The translations under genes were made by a program, and so were the position numbers. A stretch of DNA of 64,000 nucleotides from Thalassia testudinum (lineage: Eukaryota > Streptophyta > Magnoliopsida > Alismatales > Hydrocharitaceae): positions 72,170,501-72,234,500 of the forward strand of contig JAZHRO010000003.1 of assembly GCA_037157565.1 (NCBI GenBank). The letters run 5' to 3'. How positions within the stretch are numbered: the stretch's first letter is position 1; the number at the start of each line of letters is the position of its first letter. The notes beneath the pieces are model-generated. The model saw only the letters and a list, made by a program, of their open reading frames with translations. It was not told the DNA's origin and searched no databases. Positions 1-11,505 of this stretch are shown in pieces.

Positions 1-1472
1 GTGGATGTCTGGCGAGACGACGATGCTTGGCGGCAGCTTGGACAGAGGAGGTGAGAAGCTGGACGATGGGGGTGAGATGTAGAGCATGTCGGGTAGAGGA
101 ATTCTTCACCAAGGCTCGGAACGGGGAAGAGGAGGTGGAGTGATCTTCTATCGAAATGGAGGTAGCAGGATGGCTCCAAGGCTTCCTATGAAGGTGGTGA
201 GATGGAGGAGGAATATTTGGTGGGGTATAGGAGCACTACACTAGTAGGAGACCTTTGGAGCTTGGGAATGAGCTCTAGGGTAGCTTTGACGGGTTTCTAG
301 AGCTTTGGAGTAGGTGGGAATAGCATAGGTAGAGATGGCTTGGAAGGAAGAGGGTCATGGGATTTATATAGTGGTGGAAGGGATGTGTTTTGCATGCATG
401 GGTCTTCAACGACATTTAAAACGTCACTGAAGACCTACCGAGGGTGTTGCTATAGCCTTCACTCACCTTTGCTGGTGTGAGGTGGAGCCGCTATAGCTGG
501 CATAGTGTGGGGAGAGCGTCAGCCATTGGATTGTGATAGGATAGCTAGGATCACGACATCGCATGCACTCGCTGTCATTTGAATCTCGCACTCGCTGGCA
601 AGGATGCATCTCCACCATCCAATCCTGATCGCGCAGCTGAGGAGCACGTGCAGATTGCACCCTCATGAAATCTGAATATCACACGCATCACACCTCTCTA
701 CGATCAGACGGTGGAGAGCATGCGCGGACGACTTAAATGAGCACCCCGGATGAGGTGCATCTGTGCTAGAGTGCATTTGCACGTTAGTTGGTGACGTCTG
801 ATCATGTGTGAGTCACCTCGACCACTCGATCAAGATCGAACAGTCCAATTTCTTCTGGCGCTAAGACAGTTGCAGCGAATCATTGCTTAAACTCACTTCC
901 TTCCTTTGTGGAGTGGGTGTGCTACCACTTGGCCATAGGAGCTGGTTGGTCGCGTGGAGATTAAGTGCTGTTGTGCGCATGACCATTGGATGAAGATCCA
1001 ACAGTAGTGATAGTATCTTCCTTGCTGAGCTTTGAAGGAGGCTGGGTGAGGTTGGGTGCTTCTCAGATGTTGGATTAAGATCCAACGGCTGGGATCTTTT
1101 CTTACGGTGAGATTGGGGAGGCTGAGGCTAACGTAGGGTGGCCTGGATGGTGCCACATGGAACTATCTAGGCCATCCATTTTCTTTTTCTTGTAGAGTGT
1201 GCTACGGTGCTCTGATCAATGTGATTTTCACGCTGACGAATTGCGATCTTCTCTTTGGATCCATTCGTACGGTCGGATTCTTCATCTGAAGCCCATAAAG
1301 ATGTCGCACAGCCTCCTGACCATATAAATGTCAGAATTAATTTACATAATACACAAACTATCCTAAATGCAATGCAATGAATGTTATGCAATATTTATTC
1401 TATGAAATCCAATGCTAGGCCTAGGAACTATCATGAATAAGCATTTTATCTTGAATTCATGAATGTTTATCA
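1..1472 (-). repeat. E1 3' LTR (cut by window edge)
   Basis: The right end is TTTATCA (TGATAAA on the minus strand), and a polypurine tract follows it directly. It aligns with the E1 5' LTR 11511-12959 and the E2 LTR 62880-64000. A TATA box on the minus strand (CTATATAAAT) lies at about 365-374. The sequence just downstream of this TATA box resembles that of the plus-strand LTRs of A and F. Short palindromes of the type ATCCAAnnGnTGGAT recur through the upstream part. Confidence 0.8.
884..935 (-). other. tRNA-like module with pol III A and B boxes in E1 3' LTR
   Basis: On the minus strand TGGCCAAGTGG (925-935) matches the tRNA A-box consensus TGGCNNAGTGG exactly. GAGTTTAAGCA (884-894) is a degenerate B box, at tRNA-like spacing. 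The segment sits in the LTR upstream of the TATA box and in the same orientation as the LTR. It is not a functional tRNA: the stems are poor. Confidence 0.6.
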
Positions 1473-1487
1473 AACCCTCATGCTTGC
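1473..1487 (-). other. E1 polypurine tract
   Basis: The minus strand reads GCAAGCATGAGGGTT directly before the TGATAAA LTR start. The related elements have aggcatggggg (A) and ataggcatggga (B) at the same position, preceded in all three by a conserved ctag.actagcaaaa-type stretch. This is the expected site of plus-strand DNA priming. Confidence 0.65.
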
Positions 1488-1550
1488 TTTTTGCTAGTAC
1501 CAAGCAAAATAAACTTGAATGCTATGTGTAAAAGTAGAATTAGGGTTTGA

Positions 1551-2105
1551 TTACTTCCTCAAAAGATCCTAGAATCACTCCTAGGTGCCATGAAATGGTT
1601 CCTCTAGCTGCTGGGCGAAAGTGGTAATCGTCTGTCACAAGGCATTAGTCTATCCAATTGGGATGGATTTCTTCAGAAAAGCTGACTTAAGAGCAACCGA
1701 TGTTTCTATCAGCCTTCTAATGGTCCAGTACCAATGTGTGGCCTTATCCCTGAGAGAGTGGGGAAAGAGCCTCATGATAAATTGTTCTTCATTCACATTC
1801 CTAGCTTTCGTGGTCTAAACCAAAGTGGTCAGATCCACCAAATGTTGGAATGTATCCACTGAGCCAAGCCCAAGGAAATGCTTAATCAAACTTAAGACTT
1901 AGAGCTTGATTTCTACGTCTCCAGCGGGAATCATGACATCGGGATGTTCCACATAGTTTGAAGGATCATAAAAATCCCTTAAGGGCCAAGCTCCTTGATC
2001 ATTCATTCGTTGGAACCATTACTGCATCTGTTGCAATTGGTTCAACTGCCTCTAAATCAGCTCCTGCCGGTTCGATGGTGGGGGAGGTGGTTGTTGATCA
2101 GCCAT
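1551..2105 (-). pseudogene. Ty3/Gypsy gag remnant, truncated and with stops
   Basis: Reading leftwards from ATG 2105-2103, the frame starts MADQQPPPPP and reaches a Retrotrans_gag-like core. Visible motifs are RDFYDPSNYVEHPDVMIPAG, GLGSVDTFQHL, NEEQFIMRLFPHSLRDKA and, near the end, FLKKSIPIG. Gag would form the particle that packages element RNA. The frame is broken by about ten in-frame stops, several of which look like C-to-T changes of CAG, CAA or CGA or G-to-A of TGG. It ends at about codon 185 and runs straight into the polypurine tract, so the C-terminal part of gag and all of pol are missing. There is no zinc knuckle. Identification as a Ty3/Gypsy gag is firm; the lineage (Athila or Tat-like) is an inference from the primer type. 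Confidence 0.75.
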
Positions 2106-3420
2106 GGGATCTGCTTGGCTATAACTCAACCTCCGCCTTCAGGAAAGGTCTAAAGGTCCTTCCAAACAAGATTTCAATGACCTCCTTCCAAGCATACATT
2201 GGAAGGAAGTCGAAAGGATAGGGAAAAGAGGGAGCCTTATGGCACAAAAAAATGCAAGCCTATCCTTAGATTGGGTAGCCTAACGACCTATGTCTAAGGA
2301 ATAAACTCTGACCAAACAACGAATTTTGTATTGTCCTTACTCCCGAAGGTGGTAAAGTTGGGCTAGCAAAGTAGGGGAGCATGTCCTGTAGGCCGCTAAT
2401 TATTCCAAACCCCTACTTAAGTCATTTAACAATCGAGCCCCCCAACTTAGCACCTTTTGGAGTAAGCAGACATCACTAATTCGAAGCACGTTCAAGAGAG
2501 TACCCTGAAATGGAACTGTGAATCCTAGGGCCAACGTCTACTCAATTTTAGTTAGGCTTGGGATGGTAGTGCTTTCGGAATGTGATGGGCCCTTAATGGG
2601 TTATGCCCTTAATGATTCAATTGAGAATGTGTGTATGTGCACAACCAAAAAGTTTTCAAGCAAGATTATTGTGGATGAAGTGAGTTTTAAGATTCAGATC
2701 TTGCTTAGTAGCTTTTAGGATTCAAGTATTAGGTATGTTCAACCAAACGAATGTTTGAGAGGCAAACCATGTTTGAAAGCATGTGTTGAAGTATTTTCCT
2801 TTATAGAGTAAGAAAATATGGAGTGCCTAGCTTGACCTAACTATTGAATCCTATGGGGTAGCTACAAGGTGAATTTCTTTTAGATTAGGTGGTGCAGCCC
2901 AGATAATTCAATCAACTGGCCTAGATGCACCACCAATTAAGGTACACAAAAGGTCATTAACCTAGCCTGATTTCTAGTCCGTTATGTGTTGATTTGCATG
3001 TGTACCAGTTTTGCAGGTCGAAATCTTGGTTGAGTAGATAAAATCACAGAGGGTTATGTGCCTCAAATGTGGGTGTATGTACTGTGTATGCTAACTTGTC
3101 CCACAATCAGAAGATACTTCTTTGTCTTTTTTATATGCTAGGGTGAGATGAGTGTAGGTGGCAAACAAGACAAACAGATTCTATCCTAGGGTTTATGCAA
3201 ACACCTAAGTAGATTAGGTCTTGGTTATTGATGTGGCGAAAGTGAGACTAGTGGGGGGAATGTGGGGGCACTTACAAACCACCCTACCCACACTTTACTC
3301 TGATCTACTATACTTGATCTCCTAGCTAGGGTACCTGCAAGATAATAAATCAGAGGCAATCAGGGTTAGTAATAAGTAAATGCAAAGAAACAAGGAAAAC
3401 AAGAAAGCAAATTCTGTTGC
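2106..3420 (-). other. E1 untranslated leader
   Basis: About 1.3 kb between primer site and gag ATG with no sustained reading frame. Read on the minus strand it matches the leaders of A (19820-20510 plus 24125-24600) and F (58781-59890). Examples are cttgcttgaaaac...ggttgtgca, attaagggc.caaccca and taggctaccca.c.aaggac. The match ends near 2230, just where the coding part of A and F begins, so coding regions of different origin sit behind one leader. Confidence 0.7.
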
Positions 3421-3443
3421 CTCCCCTGTAATGGCGTCAAAAT
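3421..3443 (-). promoter_or_regulatory. E1 primer binding site, tRNA-Asp type, diverged
   Basis: The minus strand reads TTTTGACGCCATTACAGGGG, close to TGGCGCCGTTGCCGGGGA, the site complementary to the 3' end of tRNA-Asp in plant Athila/Tat-type elements. It lies directly after the LTR end (3444), where reverse transcription would start. Confidence 0.75.
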
Positions 3444-3570
3444 AATCGACATGCTTTGGCGAATGGAAAGTTGGGGTTAGGAGAAACCCGTCGCTGTAGT
3501 TGCAAAACACATTATCAAATACAATTTTACTGAAACTCCAAGGGAGTCCCAGGTAGAACATAGGGAGGCA

Positions 3571-3650
3571 ACAAACGTATTGATAGAAGCTTTCCTTTTT
3601 ATGCTTATCCCAATTGTGGGTTCAGTTTATGCATGGTGGGGCATTTCCAT
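3571..3650 (+). pseudogene. ndhC: plastid ndhC, 3' end only
   Basis: The frame LIEAFLFMLIPIVGSVYAW corresponds to the last transmembrane helix of NdhC, subunit 3 of the plastid NADH dehydrogenase-like complex in the thylakoid membrane. The remainder of the gene to the left is absent, because the insert starts here. A small indel just after GSVYAW removes the normal C-terminus and shifts the frame into that of ndhK, so the two overlapping plastid genes now form one short continuous frame (3580-3795). It is a nuclear plastid-DNA copy, not expected to function. Confidence 0.8.
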
Positions 3651-4125
3651 GGTATTAGCTCCTAAATATTCAGAAAATCCAAATCCAAAGAAAGGACAAG
3701 ATAACATTGAGACAGCTAGGAATTGGATTGAGCTTCCATTAGTTGATCAAGCAATCCCCAATTCTGTGATTTCAACTGCCAAAAATGCTAGTTAAGAACG
3801 ATCTTTTGGTCAAGACTATCCAGTTTATGGGTGCGTACCACTATATGGAGTGGTACCAGTTGTTGTTTCATTGAATTTGCTGCTAGGCTCCCAATTCGAC
3901 TTTGATCGTTATGGATTGGTACCAAGATCGAGTCCTAGGCAAGCATACCTTATTGGAACAGCTAGGACAGTCACAATGAAAATGGCTCCCTCTTTAGTGA
4001 GATTATATGAGCAAATGCCTGAACCAAAAAATGTCATTGCTATGGGTGCCTGTTACTAAGCTACTATTACAGGGGGAAGTCCAGTACTGATTTTGATTTG
4101 GTAGTAGCATTCGAGGAGTCGATAA
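3649..4125 (+). pseudogene. ndhK: plastid ndhK, broken nuclear copy
   Basis: The frame starts MVLAPKYSENPN, as in long-start NdhK proteins, and later shows [16 protein letters not shown] and [20 protein letters not shown], with MGAC before the point where ITGG resumes. NdhK is the iron-sulfur subunit of the plastid NADH dehydrogenase-like complex. The copy has stops near 3795 and 4059 and shifts around 3800-3850 and 4057-4065; a final piece (RGVDKL) is recognisable near 4112-4130. Downstream sequence does not continue as ndhJ in any form I recognise. Confidence 0.85.
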
Positions 4126-4130
4126 GCTCA

Positions 4131-6650
4131 CTTCGATGACTATGCTCTTCATTCTTGCTTCGTATACTCCGCTCGCTAGTTTGTCTAAAGTAAAGAGTAT
4201 TGGTTCAGATCAATCAATGAACCGCATAACTACCATTCTTGGGCAATAGGATGGAGTTTCCATCTTTTTATGTTAGACATCCTCAGTCAATGTGATTTTC
4301 CTTAACTACATCCATTCCATAACAACATCAATACTATGAATGAAAAGCGAGTTATTAATTAGTCCTACCTTATCAATCTAGAAAGCATGGCAGAAAGTTT
4401 GTGTTTCTTTCAATAAATCTTGAAATTGTTTCCACTTTCTTTGATAATTATGATGAATTCCATGATCTTTGAGACATGTTGGATATCCACTGATTTGACT
4501 CACATTGATGATCCAATCAGTATAAGTTTTCATCAGATTAGGAAAATGTTTTTCCCAAGTTAGGTTCTATGATTTGGAAAGGTTCTAAGGGGTCTTATGT
4601 ATGTTTTTATGGTAGAACCACTTCACCCCAAGGGGTGGTGGTTCCCTCTCCCTGTGACCCTCACCCTCCTTTTTTAACTTAGGTTTTATTATAAAAGAAA
4701 GATAATCGCATGCATCCATCGCCGCACTAACCTGCAAGTGCCTAAGGGGGTGCTTGCTCATCATGCCCTTTGAGAGGGTATTGATAAGTCAGCAACCTAC
4801 ACAATATGCAGTTCACTAGGTATTCATAAGGTCTATATGAAATGTTAGTGGGTTGCTTGCCCAAGTAGATGGGGTAGCTTGGGCTTCGTACAACTCATAA
4901 CTCGTTATGTTATTAGGCTTATATTAATAAAAAAAACATGATGAACACTAGGTTTTCTGATTACTTGTTTGTTTTCTTATATATAGAATCCTACACACGT
5001 GTATTATTCTTAATATAATAAATAACGTAATTAACTCATTCCATTACGTTGGAGAAAACCCTCCATGGAATGCTTTACAGCCTCCTCCTAATATACTAAC
5101 CATCCTTAAGGTTAGTATATTGGTCTCCTTCCTATAAAGCTAGCTAGGTTTATAGGAAACAATATCAAGTACTTTCAAAACTAAATCATATATAAAGTAT
5201 GAGTGGGAGAAGCCCTTAGAGGAAAGAAAAAGATAAATACTATAAAACAAGAGGCAAAACAAAAGAGAAAAGGGTGTTTTTAGCTAGCTTTATAGGTATG
5301 TTTTCCTCCCTGGAGGTTGGGGTTCCTCCCTTGAGGTCGGTCCTCCCAAAGGTCGACTTTTCGTGGGTGGTTTTTTCTCTATTTCATTTCGGTTCCCTAA
5401 ACTCATGCTTTATCATGTCCTGCTTCTAGTTGGAGTCGATCTCAGAATCGACCTAGAAGCAAGGTTTATTATATCCCACGTGTTGGGATACCTACCCGGC
5501 CCATGGGGGCTTTTATACCTCGAATTTGAGGTTATGCACACCTCGAAACAAGGGGAGTGTCTTCACAACAATCGAACTAGAAGCATCGATTCTTGTTTCA
5601 GATGGTATAGGATACCTCAACTCGATTTGAGATCGATTTGAGGCCTCCTTTGACCGCCATCTCCTCTCCAGGGGATGGCACCATGGCATTAGGAGATGGC
5701 TCTTCTCCTATTGGAGGTTGAGGGAATTACTACCTTTAGGGTAGAACCACCAACCTAAGAGTTGAGGTGGTTCAACTTACCAGACTGAAACCTCAACCTC
5801 CTTATGATGCATGCTTTCGGAAGCATACTACTTGTCTCACTCGTGCTACCCGGCCAGGGTAGCACTCATTCACCTTTTAATACCACCTTTTGGTAAAGAT
5901 GGTTATTGACTTAGGGGAGGGTGAGGTATATTGATTATGGTATAACCACTTCACCCCAAGGGGTGGTGGTTAACTCTTTCTAAAGATGAAATCTGGGGGG
6001 AAAACCCCCATGCCCCCCTTCGTGGTCGTGCGCTGCCCTCCCTCCATTCACTCAAGACCACCCACACCCATAGGAGGGTGAGGTCTTATGTATGTTGTTA
6101 TGGTAGAACCACTTCACCCCAAGGGGTGGTGGTTCCCTCTCCCTGTGACCCTCACCTTCCTTATGACACATGCTGAGGCATGCTAGTTTCATAGCTAACT
6201 CCTAACTCCAATAAGGAATCTGGTGGGAAAACTCCCCAAGCCCCCCTTCCCAGTCGGTACCTTCCCTCCATTAGAGAGAGATTTATTTAAAGAAAGATGG
6301 GTTACCGTGCTTGAAGCGCTACACCGGCTACCTATAACCTGCAAGCACCTAGGGGGGTGCTTGCTTGTAATGCCCTTTGAGAGGGTATTTATAGCTCAGC
6401 GGCCTATGCAATACGTGGTTCAATAGGTAGTTATAAGGTCTATATTAAGGTTAATCGGATGCTCGCCCATGCTGATGGGGTAGCTTGGGCTTCGTACCAC
6501 GCATATGGAAGTTATTATGGGTATATTATAAAAGGAAAACACAGAGGATCTCACTTCAATATACAAAATATGCCACGCGCATGCATGTGCACACGTGTGT
6601 TACTTTTATATGTAATTAACTCATTACATTTTTTTTCACTCATTTCCCAT
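4131..6650 (+). repeat. diverged direct repeats with hairpins, unknown origin
   Basis: Two blocks, about 4590-4920 and 6080-6500, are alike: gtcttatgtatg, the hairpin, a ctgcaagc(g/a)cctaaggg.ggtgcttgc stretch, atgccctttgagagggtatt, and gatggggtagcttgggcttcgta. A third partial copy lies at 5900-5990. The strong palindrome AACCACTTCACCCC/AAGGGGTGGTGGTT occurs at 4615-4644, 5944-5971 and 6106-6135. Reading frames at 5363-5641 and 6223-6426 have no family I recognise and are probably chance. The sequence resembles organellar intergenic DNA more than the surrounding retrotransposons, but this is only an impression. Confidence 0.45.
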
Positions 6651-8625
6651 CCAGAATGGAAAACTCGTTCAACTCATTTCACGAGTTAAATACAGGTTCG
6701 CTACGTTATTCGAATCCCAACTTAACTATTTTCGCTAAGGAATTCGAATAACTAGCTCACTTCTGATGAACGCAGCAGGGCGAATGGGGCTTGAGGACAA
6801 GCTCCTCTCGGGCTGAGGATGACCCTCATCACCCCTCACTTCTATGGGTCGAGTTATTCTCTGAACCTCCGTGACAAAAAACTCGTGATTGGTGTGGAGG
6901 GGAAGATCCATTTATGAAATAGAAAAAGAAAGAGGTTTAGATGGGGGATATTGATCTCGAAGTGTTTGCAACTCCATTATGTAGGATGGAATCACCAAAG
7001 ATTGGATCTTTTCTAACTCTATCTTGAATTCCCTAGAGGGTCGAGAAACAAAGAGAATATCTTTGTTTCCAAATAATCATAACTAAATTGACCTCATTAC
7101 AGGAAACTACCTATTCTTTGAGTTTGGTAGAGAAGTCCATTTGTATGTGATTACATGTTGATCACTTCGCTAACACAACTACTTGCGCATCTCAACAACG
7201 ACTTGTAGTATCCTACGAGTGGAGTGGAACGACACTGAGCTAGCTCGTCGACTACAAGAACATACGACTCGCTTGCTCTTCTTGCTGACTCGCGCCTACG
7301 ACTCACAGCTTCGGTATTTTTATTAATGAAAAGCTATATATTCATTCCTATAGAGTAGTATTATAGGGGAAGTACAAACATCTTACCTGATCGGGCAATC
7401 CATTACCCTAATTACGCAGTCTTGGAATGAACCCTTCACTGAATCAATTAGCCGAGTTAGACATGTACGACTAGTATTACCATCTTTTCGGAAACCAAAA
7501 TGAAAGTGTACTGGATCTTTATTTATTGTGAACATATCCGGAAATGGATAGATTCTCCAAAATTTCATACATGTTTTCAAATAGTGGATATAAATAATCG
7601 ATACTTCTCAGAAAAAAAGAGGGAATAGAATCCCTTGCCGGAAAGGAAATGCCTTACTACTGAAAATGCACCTGGCCAGTCGAATGTTTCTCATTCATGG
7701 ACCTTGATAATACAATCCTTTTTTTATTGATTTTATTATGTTCTTTCTTGTATCAAAGGTTCTACCAATTTGGATTCTTGAGTGATGAAATGAAAGTCCA
7801 ATTTTCACATATTTCGGCTTGCGCTTTCAAAATGGGTATGCTTCGGCACAAAATAGGAAATGGTCTCTCCAATGCATAAATGGTAAAGTTGAGAATTGAT
7901 GCCATGGAAAGCAATGAAGTTTCTGGATTTTCCATGGAATGAAATTGTATGAATATGATACAAATTGTTTATGAATTTTGATATTCTATTCATATGTCTA
8001 TTATTCGTATGTCTATTAGTAGGAATTCATGGGAAGGGGGTTGCAATGTAAAGGTGAAGAAGCCAAAGCTGAATGGTAGTTTCAAGAACTACTATCTATA
8101 AAGAGTATCCGAAAACTGAAATTGCAACTTCAAGAGATGAAGCTACTTTGATAGAAGCAGGAACTTAGAACTTTCACCCATGGGCTAAGCCTCCAGGATA
8201 GAAAGGTGTGGATATCTACTATTTAGTTAGTAATGAGAGGGTCATTCAGACCACATGGGAAAGCTACTTACCACTATACTCACACTAGGCCAGGTGCCGA
8301 CCCCGACATCAGCCTTTTAAAACCGCTACACAACCGTCTATCATCCTTGAGTACGAAGTGGCCAACCATTTCATAGAAGAGAACTGCGCAAATCTCTATC
8401 TAGGAATTGGTCATGACCTCGCTAGCCAGGGTGGTCAGGCATTTAGGTTCGATGCGGAGACCGAAGAGCTAAATTGAGGTCAGTCGATGCCTAGCTCTTA
8501 CTGGAGTAGTATGGAAGGCTAGCAATCTATCTTTGATACAAAATCCCATTAGGGTTCATCAACTTGTTAATCTTCCCCTATGGGGCATTCTCGGGATTAG
8601 GCCCTCCATAAGGTAGTCTTAACGG
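6651..8625. other. unidentified part of the insert
   Basis: No gene, tRNA or transposon signature could be established. Short frames occur at 7383-7580 (minus) and 7697-7879 (plus; its N-terminus is hydrophobic, LFLLILLCSFLY). Neither matches a family I know. The composition (simple AT-rich intergenic style around 7290-8160, more GC-balanced at 8280-8620) differs from the LTR DNA on both sides. Confidence 0.4.
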
Positions 8626-8810
8626 GACGTTGAAATCCGTGGTTCATGTTGTTTCTTTTTGGTATTTTTAGGGCATTGATAATTTTTTTGTGTTTTTGTG
8701 GCAAAGAAATGAATAGGATAGCTACAATATAAAAGAAAACAAATTGGATATATCAAAATGATGTTCAAGTGCCTATTACAACAAGTTGAAAATAAAGAAA
8801 GAGATAGGGG

Positions 8811-11505
8811 TGTTGACGAGGTTTTTCAGGAATTTTAGAATATGCTTCATTGCAGCAAAATCTCCTAAATAGCTTAATCTACAAATAGAATTTATAACAC
8901 AAATATCTAAAAATGAAATCCGAGGTTGAACATAGGGGATCAAGTATTGTAATTCACGCACTAATACTAATAAAAATATAAATGAACACAAGAAATGAGC
9001 AAAATATAGATTTTCAGTTAATAATAACCTGTCACATTAAATATTCAATGAAGATCAATGTATCTAGAGAAAAAAAGTAAAAAGAAGCCCAAAAAATGGT
9101 GATTTAGATCACCAAATAAGCCCTCTAAGCATGCATAAAAAATATCGCAATTATTCCAAATAACCCAACAGTAACTTGAATGGTGCAGTGATCAGACTTC
9201 GGGTCTATGTATTAGACAACATAAATGATCAAGGCTCTCAAAGCCTTCTTTGTTTCTTCTCTTATGCTTTCCTTGTTCTCTTCTCCCTCTTTCCTTCTTT
9301 CACGAGCCTTCTCCTTCTCTTCTCTTCTTCTACAGAGCCTCTTCTTCTTCTTCTCTTCTTTCAGCCTTTCCGTTCCATGCACAAGGGGCTTCTCAATTCT
9401 TCAACAACTAAGTGTTGAGCGTCTACACAGAGGAGCAAAACCCCCCCTCCCCTACTCTCTCTCTCTTTCTCTCCTCTCTCAAATATTTGGGTTGTAATTG
9501 AGTACATGGATCATGCAATAATAGGTTCAGGGCTACGTGTGTGGTGTCACATCCGAGGAGTGAGGGTTTAGGTAGTCGGGTTAAGCAGGTAAGGTGCTAG
9601 GGACCCAACCACAGTGTGCTTGTGCGAATAGCCTAAAGAACAAAATTAATTTATTTGAAGGCAGGTGCTTTGCTATTCATGATGTGGCACTAGAGCCACC
9701 CCTTCCCGTGTAGTTGTCGGATGAAGATGTCTTCACTTGAAGCAACCACAGGAGCTAGGATCGTCAAATGAGGACTTGGGCATGAACTTGGGATGCACCT
9801 ACATAGCCTGGGATGGTTCTTGGTGAAGAATAGGGTTGCGGTGCAAAGAATATACCGAAGAAGATGGCGCGATGGCAATGGAGTGTAGCGAACACCTGAA
9901 ACGAAAATTAGAGCCTCACAGCTGCGTTAAAACACTTTAGGAGGATTGCCAAGTGTTGGTGAGTGTGATGGTGGTAGTTTCGTGGCGTGTGAGGGTGTGA
10001 GGTGGTCGGACGAAGGCGAGAAGGTGGTCGGACAATGGGTTGTTCGGTGGAGAGTTTGGGTGGCCAATAGGGTAGGATCGGTTAGGGCTATTGTTCATGG
10101 CCGTGTGGCGGAGGTTGTGGAGTAGGTGGCGAGGTGTTTGGAGGTGTGTGGTGTGCGGTGAACCTCACCAGAGGTGCAGCCGAAGGTGGAGATGACGATG
10201 AATGGTGTGTCGCGGGGTTGTTTTTGGGTTTGAAATAGAGGGAGAAAGAGACCTAGCTAACCAACTCTAATGGACAAAAGGGACGGAGAGGCGTCGGCTT
10301 TGATTAGCCATCATTGGAGAAGGGGAACTCTCTATTGAAGGTGACGGTGACGAGGAAAGGGAGAGGATGCCCTCGCTGTGGCTGGCGAGGCACAGACAAA
10401 TGTGATGAAAAAGATGGACAGGCCAATTTGGCTGTTGGCCATCCCTAGGAAGATAGGGAAAGAGGCCGCAAGAGCTAGGTCGGAGAAGGGCCGAAGGTAG
10501 TGATTTGAAGAGGGTTTTTGCCCCAAACTTTGCTACGGAAGTTGGCGATGCGACCCGGGTCCTTTTAAAGGGCTTAGGAAGGCATTCCAAGCTTGGAAAC
10601 CAAGCATGGAAGCATGTGAACCTTGGCCACAAAGGAACCCTAAATTTCAAAGGATTCGCATGATCTTTTGCAAAAAAATCATGGTCCATGATTATCTTTA
10701 GATCACAGAGGATTCTCTCAGGAGTCACCCTTCCAATTTTGGAAGAGATCTACCAATCAATCAGGGAGAAATTTGTACTTGAAGGTTATCGAAATAGGAC
10801 ATCCTCCGCAATAATGGTGTATAGACTAGATTGCAAAGAAGATAACAAACTTAGGGACCCATTTGTATGGAAATGAAGAAGCTAGGGGTGTGTATGTGAT
10901 AAAAAGAGTCAAAATGGATTAGTATGCAAACTAGGTCAAGATTATCTCTAATTAGGCCCAAATTTTGGTAAACCTAATTTGGGCCCAAGGAATTTGATGA
11001 AGTGAGATTTTTGTTTTGATCAAGTTAAATTGGGTAAACTACACAGAAACCCAAATTAGGGCAATTGCCTATCTAAGACTATTTTAAGTCAAAATGGGTT
11101 CCAATGGTCAAATCAAAGGTACCATACCTTCGAGAATATTTTTCTATGATTTTTAGAAGGTTTAGGTGAATTTAATGTTGACTAGATCCTCAGTTAATTA
11201 AGTAGGTCTATTTTTAGGGTTTCAGATTCCATTAATTCTTGAAACGCATGAAAACACATTTCTGTCTGCATAGACCCTCTTATTAGAAATTTACGAGCAT
11301 TTGACCTCTAAAGAACCCCTGAAAAACCCATGATTACTCTGCATTTAGGTTATTCTATTAAAACTACAGATTAACCTTATTTAAATGCATTTCTCTCAAA
11401 ATGAATATGCACTGAATTATAGTTCTTTGGCAGTTATATAGGAGCATTTATCAACGGATTATGACTAATTAAAGATAGATATGGTTGGTGATGACATTAT
11501 CATCA
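8811..11505. mobile_element. D1: 2.7-kb solo LTR inserted in E1 5' LTR
   Basis: The block starts TGTTGACGAGG and ends ATTATCATCA, and is flanked by similar 5-mers (agggg 8806-8810, aggtg 11506-11510; 4 of 5 match). It is homologous throughout to 55455-58154 (2700 bp). Shared landmarks are a gtgacttagatcacc block near the left end and, near the right end, taggagcatttatca...gattatgactaa. No internal element region, primer site or polypurine tract lies next to it, so it is best read as a solo LTR left by recombination between two LTRs. The family and transcription direction could not be determined. A purine/pyrimidine-biased middle gives chance frames such as 10267-10728 on the minus strand. Confidence 0.75.

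Larger units (their letters stand above)
3571..8625. other. 5-kb insert in E1 LTR beginning with plastid ndhC-ndhK
   Basis: This DNA interrupts the E1 LTR within a short acgt-containing stretch present on both sides (about 3568 and 8621). The first 560 bp are plastid ndhC-ndhK in plastid gene order. The rest (4130-8625) contains dispersed hairpin repeats and unrecognised sequence. It may be further organellar DNA, possibly a mitochondrial segment carrying plastid DNA, or a later mosaic; I cannot prove either. No terminal repeats or clear target duplication are visible, as expected for end-joined organelle DNA rather than a transposon. Confidence 0.6.

Noticed and set aside
7640..7690. Possible plastid trnF remnant (actgaaaatgcacc...cagtcgaat)
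   Set aside because: Only short matches to the anticodon and T-loop region, with no pairing stems; too weak to report as a tRNA.
10267..10728. 153-codon minus-strand frame in D1
   Set aside because: Lies in a compositionally biased part of a solo LTR, has no domain and is not kept in D2.
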